A DNA stretch of 5,699 bases from Aquificaceae bacterium (GTDB taxonomy: Bacteria > Aquificota > Aquificia > Aquificales > Aquificaceae). The translations under genes were made by a program, and so were the position numbers. Numbering within the stretch: the first letter of the stretch is position 1; the number at the start of each line of letters is the position of its first letter. Of the stretch, positions 1-4,865 are shown in pieces. Below the pieces are notes generated by a model. That model saw nothing but the letters and a program-made list of their open reading frames with translations. It searched no databases and was not told where the DNA came from. The DNA lies in contig WGFS01000097.1 in the NCBI GenBank assembly GCA_015492115.1, positions 1 to 5,699 on the forward strand, written 5' to 3'.

Positions 1-631
1 GCTTGGCTATGTACAGGGGAGAGACCCTGTAAGCTTCAAGCTTCTGTGGGTCAAGGACTATCCTTATCTCCCTTGGAGTCCCACCCACGAGAAAGACGTC
101 CGCCACGTTATCTATCTTCTTTAGCTCGTTCTGAAGGGTAGCGGCAAACCTCCTCAGAGAGTACCAGTCGTACTTCTCACCCCAGAGTGTGAGGGTGACT
201 ATGGGGACGTCGTCGTCTATGGACATGGGTTTTATCAGGGGCGGAAGGACAACCCCCGGCGGGGCAAGGTCCATGGCGGACATCATCTTGGAGTTCAGGT
301 CAACGAGAGCCTTTACGGGGTCTGTTCCAACGTAAAAGCGGGCTGTAACTATCGCCATGTCGTTCATGGAGGCGGAGTATATGTACTCTATGTCCTTCAA
401 CTCCCAGAGCTTCTTCTCAAGGGGTATGACGACCCTGCTCTCAACCTCCTCGGGGGTGGCACCCGGATAGGATATGTAGATGTCTATCATGGGAACGATT
501 ATCTGTGGTTCCTCTTCCTTGGGTGTCGTTACCACAGCGAACAGACCGAGGGCGAGGGATACGAGTATGAGTACGGGTGTTAGTTTGGAGTCTATGAAGT
601 AATGAGCCAGCCTTCCCGCCAGTCCGTACAT
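1..631 (-). CDS. RND efflux transporter permease, N-terminal part (cut by window edge)
   Basis: This is the first 210 codons of an inner-membrane pump of the resistance-nodulation-division (AcrB/MexB-like, ACR_tran) superfamily, which exports substrates using the proton gradient. A hydrophobic helix at about residues 18-36 (LTPVLILVSLALG) is the first membrane segment. It is followed by the start of the periplasmic porter domain, with the family-typical stretches EEEPQI (about 39-44), SYPGATPEEVE (about 54-64) and PLEKKLW (about 70-76). Full members have about 1000-1100 residues, so roughly four fifths lies to the left, including the proton-relay residues of TM4. The ATG at 631 begins four bases after the stop of the membrane fusion gene and has an AGGAGG eight bases upstream, so translation is probably coupled. 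Family membership is secure. The subclass (drug-type HAE1 versus metal-type HME) and the substrate are not, because the diagnostic residues are missing. Confidence 0.93.
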   Translation of the reverse strand, partial: MYGLAGRLAHYFIDSKLTPVLILVSLALGLFAVVTTPKEEEPQIIVPMIDIYISYPGATPEEVESRVVIPLEKKLWELKDIEYIYSASMNDMAIVTARFYVGTDPVKALVDLNSKMMSAMDLAPPGVVLPPLIKPMSIDDDVPIVTLTLWGEKYDWYSLRRFAATLQNELKKIDNVADVFLVGGTPREIRIVLDPQKLEAYRVSPLYIAK

Positions 632-635
632 TAGC

Positions 636-1757
636 TCAACCTCCTACCCTGCAACCGTCACAGGCTCTCTCAAGACCTTCAACCACAACCCTTTCATCAC
701 CGTTCAATCCAGAGAGAACCTCAACCATCCCGTTTATCCTCCTCCCCAAACGCACGAACCTGAGCTCAAGGGTGTTGTCCGGCTTTACCACCCACACGCC
801 TGTAAAGTCCCATCTCTTGTAAACCGCCCTCTCGGGCACGAGAACCGTCCTCTTTATGGGTTCCTCCATGTAAACCCTGGCGAAGAAGCCCCCTCTTATA
901 CTCTTGTCGCTCAGGACAGCTTTAACCTTGAAGGTTCTGCTCATGGGATTCACCGAGGGTTCAAGCTCAACCACCCTTGCGGTGGTCTTCCTACTCAAGC
1001 TCTCCACATAGACCCTGAGTATGTCTCCAACCTTTACCCTGCCGTAAAAGCGCTCGGGCAGGCTCACCTCAACCCTGTAAGGAGGTTTCTCAAGCACGAG
1101 GAGTGGGTAGCCCGGTCTGGCTATGTCTCCCACGTCAACGAGTTTGGAAACGACGTAGCCGTTGAAAGGCGATCTCACCACCGTGTAGGACAGGTTTGAG
1201 GAAACAGCCTTGAGGTTCTGCTTGGCAAGCTCTATGCCCGACTTTGCCGCCTCAAGCTGTGCCTTTGCGGACTTGAACCTTGCGAGAACCATATCAAACT
1301 CGTGCTGGGTCACCGCCTTTGCGGAGAGGAGCTTTTTGTACCTCTCGTAGGTCTTCTTCACAGCTTCGTACTGGGCGAGAGCTGAAGCATAGTTCTTCTC
1401 AGCCTGTATTACCCTCTGACGCGCCGCCTCTATCTGAGCCTTCGTATCTCTGGGGTCAACCCTCAGAAGGAGCTGTCCTTTCCTTACATGATCTCCCTCC
1501 TTCACCGCTATGTAGCTCACGTAACCCATCGTTCTGGTGGATACCTCAGCCCTGTCGGAGGGCACTACGGTTCCCGCAAAGGACACGTAGCTCTTCTCAA
1601 GAAGCTTCACCCTCTCTATCTTCAAACCGCTCACAACTTTCCTTTCTACCTCTATCTCCTTTGCGGAGAGTCTGGGGTGGAACACTCCTGCGAGCCATAG
1701 TACTATGAAGAGAACTGGAAGAAATAGAAAGAAGAAGTACTTAACGAAGCCCCTCAT
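636..1757 (-). CDS. Periplasmic membrane fusion protein (HlyD/AcrA-type adaptor) of RND efflux pump
   Basis: This 373-residue adaptor joins the inner-membrane RND pump to the outer-membrane channel. An uncleaved-looking hydrophobic anchor spans residues 7-25, and no lipobox cysteine follows. The first half of the lipoyl (biotinyl-like) domain is at about 70-101 (GYVSYIAVKEGDHVRKG), a long alpha-helical hairpin at about 102-190, and the second lipoyl half at about 191-222 (RSPFNGYVV, VGDIARPG). A beta-barrel (about 226-300) and a membrane-proximal domain (about 300-365) follow. The hairpin tip has R139, L143 and T150, matching the R-x3-L-x6-S pattern known to dock TolC-type channels, with Thr for Ser. 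The length is normal for the family. The tail carries two cysteines, C366 and C369, which is unusual. The start ATG overlaps the stop of the channel gene (ATGA) and has a near-perfect AAGGAGGTG seven bases upstream. Confidence 0.95.
   Translation of the reverse strand: MRGFVKYFFFLFLPVLFIVLWLAGVFHPRLSAKEIEVERKVVSGLKIERVKLLEKSYVSFAGTVVPSDRAEVSTRTMGYVSYIAVKEGDHVRKGQLLLRVDPRDTKAQIEAARQRVIQAEKNYASALAQYEAVKKTYERYKKLLSAKAVTQHEFDMVLARFKSAKAQLEAAKSGIELAKQNLKAVSSNLSYTVVRSPFNGYVVSKLVDVGDIARPGYPLLVLEKPPYRVEVSLPERFYGRVKVGDILRVYVESLSRKTTARVVELEPSVNPMSRTFKVKAVLSDKSIRGGFFARVYMEEPIKRTVLVPERAVYKRWDFTGVWVVKPDNTLELRFVRLGRRINGMVEVLSGLNGDERVVVEGLERACDGCRVGG
640..645 (-). promoter_or_regulatory. Ribosome binding site of the RND gene, inside the upstream gene
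   Basis: AGGAGG reads on the minus strand eight bases before the ATG at 631. It lies within the last codons (Val-Gly-Gly) of the membrane fusion protein gene, so ribosomes finishing that gene are placed to restart on the pump gene. It supports the choice of the permease start. Confidence 0.8.
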
Positions 1758-3064
1758 CTCAACACCTCCTTTATAACTCCCGCCTCAAGGAGAGCCCTGC
1801 CGTAACTCAGATTGCAACTGTAAAGAGCCTGTATGTGATCAAACCTCGCGTTCTCAAGCTGGGTCTGGGCATCAAGAAGGTCAACCATTCGGGCGAGTCC
1901 GTTCTCGTATCTGACGTGCAGTATCCTCACCACCTCTCTCGCTGTATCTACCCTTGCCCTGGCAGACTTAAGCCTGCTGAGGGCTGTCTCGTACCGGGAG
2001 TAAGCCTTCTCAAGACCAAAGACTATAGCCTTTTTAAGAAGTTCCCTTCTTTCAAGGAGAGCCCTTTCCCTCTCCTTAAAGCTCCTCGCCTTCTGGATGG
2101 AGGACAGCCCCGTGTTGAAGCTCCAGGAGAGATTTATCCCGAACATGTAACCGCTTCCGCCTGAACCGAAGGGAGTGTCCTTGTCGTAGAGGCTGTATGA
2201 GGCGAAGGCGGAGAGCTGGGGGAGGTTGTCTCCCATGTAGGCTCTGTAGGTCTCCCTGAAGACCTTTATGTAGTCGTCAATCGCCCTCAGGTCTTCTCTG
2301 CTGGCAAGGGCTCTATCTTTGAGCTCTTCAAGAGAAAGGGAAGGGCACTCCTTCAGAGCGGGTACGGAATACTCGGTGTAGTCGGTGTTTGCAATAAGAC
2401 CGAGAGCCTTCAGGGCGATCCTGTAATTGTTTCTTGCCTCTGTGAGCTTCTCCTCAGCCTTATTCAGAAAAACCTGAGCTCTCAGCACGTCGGAGAGCAG
2501 AGCCATACCCACGCTGTGAAGTTTCTTGGCTATCCTGAGGTGCTCCTTCGCATCCTCCACGTTCTTACGGGCAACCTCCACCGCGGAGCTCGCAAGTTCC
2601 GCCTGAAGGTAAGCTGAGTAGGCTTTGAATAGAACCTCTTCCTCCTTGCGGGAAAGCTTCTTCTCCTCAGCCCTCTTCTTGAAGAGGGAAGCGTTCCTGA
2701 ACGCCCTTATCTTGCCCCCCATCCAGAGGGGAACTTCAAGGCTCAGCTTGGTCTCAAAGTTGTTCACCGCGGATGGGTTGTTCAGGTTTGAGGGGGTGAA
2801 GTCTGTGGGTTTTATCCTCTCCTGATTCAGCTTAGTGAAGAGGACGTAGGCGGGGACGTCCGTTCTCGTGAAGGTTTCCGTGAGCTTGAGGTTAGGGAAG
2901 AGGTTAGCCCTCGCCGAGAGGTACTCCCTCTCGTAAGCCTTCAGCTCATGTCTGAGAGCCTTTATCTCAAGGTTGTTCTTCAGGGTATCCTCAAGGACTC
3001 TCTCAAGGGTAAGCTCCTGTGCCATAACCGCTGACGCAATTAGAAGAAGGAGTATCAGCCTCAT
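1754..3064 (-). CDS. TolC-family outer-membrane efflux channel (OEP)
   Basis: This 436-residue outer-membrane factor forms the trimeric exit duct of the efflux system. Residues 1-15 form a Sec signal peptide (MRLILLLLIASAVMA) with a plausible cut before Gln16. Two homologous OEP repeats follow, about 17-220 and about 245-430, each with long amphipathic helices. The paired family landmarks are VGMALLSDVLRAQ (about 185-197) in repeat 1 and NGLARMVDLLDAQ (about 388-400) in repeat 2. The beta-barrel strands carry LFPNLK and VPLWMGGK in repeat 1 and NLPQLSAFASYS and NLSWSFNTG in repeat 2. The length is typical (about 420-480). The chosen ATG at 3064 follows a GGAGG by six bases. Two in-frame GTG codons just upstream (3065-3070) abut that GGAGG too closely to be used. 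It is the promoter-proximal gene of the efflux operon, and its stop overlaps the start of the adaptor gene. Confidence 0.95.
   Translation of the reverse strand: MRLILLLLIASAVMAQELTLERVLEDTLKNNLEIKALRHELKAYEREYLSARANLFPNLKLTETFTRTDVPAYVLFTKLNQERIKPTDFTPSNLNNPSAVNNFETKLSLEVPLWMGGKIRAFRNASLFKKRAEEKKLSRKEEEVLFKAYSAYLQAELASSAVEVARKNVEDAKEHLRIAKKLHSVGMALLSDVLRAQVFLNKAEEKLTEARNNYRIALKALGLIANTDYTEYSVPALKECPSLSLEELKDRALASREDLRAIDDYIKVFRETYRAYMGDNLPQLSAFASYSLYDKDTPFGSGGSGYMFGINLSWSFNTGLSSIQKARSFKERERALLERRELLKKAIVFGLEKAYSRYETALSRLKSARARVDTAREVVRILHVRYENGLARMVDLLDAQTQLENARFDHIQALYSCNLSYGRALLEAGVIKEVLR
1763..1771 (-). promoter_or_regulatory. Strong ribosome binding site of the membrane fusion gene
   Basis: AAGGAGGTG, an almost complete match to the 16S rRNA tail, sits with its GGAGG seven bases before the ATG at 1757. 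It lies inside the end of the channel gene, so initiation of the adaptor should be efficient and need not depend only on readthrough coupling. It fixes the adaptor start. Confidence 0.85.
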
Positions 3065-3070
3065 CACCAC

Positions 3071-3075
3071 CCTCC
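3071..3075 (-). promoter_or_regulatory. Ribosome binding site that decides the channel start
   Basis: GGAGG on the minus strand ends at 3071, six bases before the ATG at 3064. The in-frame GTG at 3070 directly abuts it and the GTG at 3067 is three bases away, both too close for normal initiation. This favours the ATG. Confidence 0.75.
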
Positions 3076-3084
3076 AGATTTAGA

Positions 3085-3104
3085 ATATAAGAATATTCTT
3101 ATAT
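3085..3104. promoter_or_regulatory. Perfect 20-base palindrome, probable repressor operator
   Basis: The half ATATAAGAAT is followed directly by its exact reverse complement, centred between 3094 and 3095. Pairing stops at 3084/3105. It covers the -10 box and most of the promoter spacer of the efflux operon, the usual place for a dimeric repressor of ArsR/SmtB, TetR or MarR type. AT-rich inverted repeats with ATA outer arms are common for ArsR-family metal or sulfur sensors, but the family is an inference. No candidate regulator gene is in the window. Confidence 0.65.
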
Positions 3105-3118
3105 CCTTATAAAGTCAA
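3090..3118 (-). promoter_or_regulatory. Sigma70-type promoter of the efflux operon
   Basis: On the minus strand, TTGACT (3118-3113, five of six matches to TTGACA) is followed by exactly 17 bases and then TATTCT (3095-3090, four of six matches to TATAAT). The predicted transcript would begin near 3083, leaving about 18 untranslated bases that include the GGAGG before the channel ATG. The spacer and -10 are covered by a perfect palindrome, so the promoter looks repressible. The assignment rests on consensus and position alone. Confidence 0.65.
3103..3110 (-). repeat. Third operator half-site beside the palindrome
   Basis: On the minus strand ATAAGGAT (3110-3103) directly adjoins ATAAGAAT (3102-3095), a tandem copy with one difference. 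The inverted copy lies at 3087-3094 on the plus strand. The element ATAAGRAT therefore occurs three times in 24 bases, between the -35 and -10 boxes and over the -10. It could allow a second repressor dimer to bind, or it could be chance in AT-rich DNA. Confidence 0.4.
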
Positions 3119-3124
3119 GCCCTA

Positions 3125-3152
3125 TTTTCCGGTCTATACTGGGGATTATAAT
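3125..3152 (+). promoter_or_regulatory. Possible promoter of the DUF815 ATPase gene
   Basis: A perfect TATAAT lies at 3147-3152. With a 16-base spacer the only -35 candidate is the weak TTTTCC (3125-3130). TATACT at 3135-3140 is a second -10 candidate, also without a good -35. If TATAAT is used, transcription would begin at about 3159-3160 and the mRNA from the ATG at 3161 would be essentially leaderless. The AT-rich region gives several alternatives further upstream, so confidence is low. Confidence 0.35.
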
Positions 3153-3160
3153 TGATAGGC

Positions 3161-3967
3161 ATGCATCCACTGGAAGAATTGTTCAGAGCTATATCAAAGC
3201 CTTTAAGAGCAGAAGATTATGGTGAGGAGTTCTTCAGGGAACATCTCGCCTTCAGACTGAGGGGAAATCGGATAGAGCCCGTCAGACACCCTTCTATACC
3301 CGACCCAGACCAGCTCATCCACGTTGAGAGGCAGAAGGAGATCCTCTTCAGGAACACGGAACAGTTTGTCAGATGTCTTCCTGCCAACGACGTCCTGCTG
3401 TGGGGTGAGAGGGGAACGGGCAAGTCTTCTCTCGTGAAGTCTCTGCTCAGGGTTTTCGGTGGGGAGGGTTTGAGGATAGTTCAGGTCTATAAGTGGGAGA
3501 TACCTTCTCTGACAGACCTCTACGAGGTTTTGAGGGACAGGAGGGAGCGCTTCATAATCTTCTTTGATGACCTCTCCTTTGAGCCTTCGGAGGAGAGCTT
3601 CAAACTCCTGAAGTCAATGCTGGAGGGTGATATAGAGGAGAGACCTGAAAACGTCCTGGTTTACGCCACGTCAAACCGAAGGCATCTAATACCCGATGTG
3701 GATAGGGAGGAGAAGTTTCCCTCTGAGAGTGAACAGGAGAGGGTCTCACTCATAGACAGATTTGGAATAAGGCTCGGCTTCTTCGCCTTTGATAAGGAGA
3801 GGTATCTTGACATAGTCCGTTCCTATGTGAGCAGGCGCAACCTGAGTATCTCTGAGGACAGGCTTGTGAGTGAAGCTCTCAGGTGGGCTACGGAGAGAGG
3901 TAGTTTTTCGGGAAGGACAGCCTACCAGTTCGTTAAAGACCTGGAGGGAAGGCTCAGTCTCTCCTGA
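3161..3967 (+). CDS. DUF815-family AAA+ ATPase of unknown role
   Basis: This is a 268-residue cytoplasmic P-loop ATPase matching the DUF815 family by its characteristic wording. The motifs in order (numbered from the ATG) are NTEQF (65-69), Walker A GERGTGKSS (82-90), Walker B FIIFFDDLSFE (131-141), sensor 1 in YATSNRRH (168-175, N172), the arginine-finger region SLIDRFG (196-202, R200), and sensor 2 SGRTAYQF (250-257, R252). All catalytic elements are intact, so it should hydrolyse ATP. The family is widespread and about 250-300 residues long, but its substrate or partner is not established. The gene is divergent from the efflux operon and shares its 96-base control region. At its 3' end it overlaps the ferritin-like gene by 14 bases. 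An in-frame TTG at 3152, with GGGGA six bases before it, would add three residues (MIG). I prefer the ATG because the TTG lies on a TATAAT, though the ATG has no good Shine-Dalgarno site. Confidence 0.9.
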   Translation: MHPLEELFRAISKPLRAEDYGEEFFREHLAFRLRGNRIEPVRHPSIPDPDQLIHVERQKEILFRNTEQFVRCLPANDVLLWGERGTGKSSLVKSLLRVFGGEGLRIVQVYKWEIPSLTDLYEVLRDRRERFIIFFDDLSFEPSEESFKLLKSMLEGDIEERPENVLVYATSNRRHLIPDVDREEKFPSESEQERVSLIDRFGIRLGFFAFDKERYLDIVRSYVSRRNLSISEDRLVSEALRWATERGSFSGRTAYQFVKDLEGRLSLS

Positions 3968-4817
3968 GGTCTCCTACGGTCAGCCTTCTCATCTTTCTCA
4001 TGAACTCAAGGAGCCTCTGTCTGTGATACTCCTCCTGCCCCTCTATCCACTCAAGGAGCTTTTTGAGAGAGGGGTCTGAGATACTCCCGGCCATCTTAAG
4101 GTACTCGTTCTGAGATGACTCCTCGTAGAGGATGTGCTCTTTAACACCCTTGGTGGGTTTGATCTCCGGCATGCTGAGGTCTGGAGTGCCCCCCATCTCT
4201 CCGAGTTTCTCACCGAGCTCCCCCATGTGAACCATGCTCTCTATGGCGAGGTCAAGCATTATGTCCCTGTATTCACAGTTTTTGGAGTGAAAGAAGTTGT
4301 AGAGGTAGTCAAGTACTATCCTGTACTCCTCCTGAAGTAGCCTGTTCACAAGCCTCACGGTATCCTCGTCCGCCCTCTGTTTCTCCTCCCCGGTGAACTC
4401 CTTGGACTTGACCGCTTCCAGTAGCTCCGAGAATTCATTCTTGTGCTCTGACTCGTCGTGTATGACCCTCTCCAGGAGCTTCCTTACAGAGTCGTCCTTT
4501 ACCTCCTCAAGCTGTCTGGAGTAAGTGTCTATAGCGAGCTGTTCAGCGTTCACGTCGTTTTCTATCATGCTCGCCCAGTCCGGTCCACCTACCCTTATCT
4601 CCTCCTCAACCCTCTTGAGCTCCACCTCCCCACCGAGCTGAACGACCTTCTGGGCAAACCACTTCATGTGCCTCATCTCCTGGCGGGCTATCTTCTCTAT
4701 CTCCTCTGTTACCTCGGCATCGCCTATCAGAAAGATGTGATAGAGGTACTGGACTATTGCGGAGTGCTCAAGGGCAACGTTGTAGAGCAATGTCTTTATA
4801 AGCTCGGGTTTTTTCAT
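3954..4817 (-). CDS. Tandem double ferritin-like (di-iron four-helix) protein
   Basis: This 287-residue soluble protein has no signal peptide or membrane segment and contains two consecutive four-helix ferritin/rubrerythrin-like domains. Domain 1 (about 1-135) shows a full di-iron set: E17 (ALEHSAIVQY), E47xxH50 (QEMRH), E92 (NAEQLAIDTY) and E122xxH125 (DESEH). Domain 2 (about 150-275) shows E164 (LQEEYRIV), H197 in ESMVH, E238 (SQNEYLKMA) and E262xxH265 (EEYH). The position expected to hold the helix-2 glutamate, three residues before H197, is Ser194. Such proteins store iron, reduce peroxide or protect against oxidative stress, but the exact activity here is unknown. There is no rubredoxin CxxC domain, so it is not a classical rubrerythrin. 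The single cysteine is C181. The ATG has GGGAGG six bases upstream. The gene follows the acyl-CoA synthetase gene by 48 bases and may share its transcript. Confidence 0.85.
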   Translation of the reverse strand: MKKPELIKTLLYNVALEHSAIVQYLYHIFLIGDAEVTEEIEKIARQEMRHMKWFAQKVVQLGGEVELKRVEEEIRVGGPDWASMIENDVNAEQLAIDTYSRQLEEVKDDSVRKLLERVIHDESEHKNEFSELLEAVKSKEFTGEEKQRADEDTVRLVNRLLQEEYRIVLDYLYNFFHSKNCEYRDIMLDLAIESMVHMGELGEKLGEMGGTPDLSMPEIKPTKGVKEHILYEESSQNEYLKMAGSISDPSLKKLLEWIEGQEEYHRQRLLEFMRKMRRLTVGDLRRD

Positions 4818-4821
4818 GATA

Positions 4822-4829
4822 CTCCTCCC
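4822..4829 (-). promoter_or_regulatory. Ribosome binding site of the ferritin-like gene
   Basis: GGGAGGAG on the minus strand lies four bases before the ATG at 4817, with its GGGAGG core six bases away. It fixes the start of the ferritin-like protein. The 48-base gap containing it has a TATACT-like string (about 4836-4841) but no -35 box at the right distance, so an own promoter is not supported. Confidence 0.75.
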
Positions 4830-4865
4830 TTAAAGAGTATATCCCAGAGCTGGTCTCAAGCACGT

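Noticed and set aside
31..43. Short tandem AAGCTT repeats near the left edge
   Set aside because: Two six-base copies within a coding region that translate to an ordinary KLEA stretch; no wider repeat structure.
1280..1708. Plus-strand open frame of 142 codons inside the adaptor gene
   Set aside because: It runs opposite to a well-supported adaptor gene, has low-complexity Ser/Arg/Pro-rich wording and no recognisable domain or ribosome site. The other antisense frames (1835-2164, 2625-2825, 4134-4340, 4458-4901, 5082-5501) fail for the same reasons.
3065..3070. Two GTG codons as the start of the channel gene
   Set aside because: They directly abut the GGAGG or are only three bases from it; the ATG at 3064 has the normal six-base spacing and begins a clean signal peptide.
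3091..3098. GAATATTC core as a heat-shock or Fur-type box
   Set aside because: The resemblance to a eukaryotic heat-shock element is irrelevant in a bacterium, and the even symmetry and G/C positions do not fit the 7-1-7 Fur/PerR pattern.
3953..3968. CTCAG/CTGAG hairpin at the end of the ATPase gene as a terminator
   Set aside because: The stem is only five base pairs and no T-run follows on either strand.
4818..4865. Independent promoter for the ferritin-like gene
   Set aside because: TATACT is present on the minus strand, but the TTGAGA upstream is only 12 bases away and no better -35 exists at 16-18 bases.
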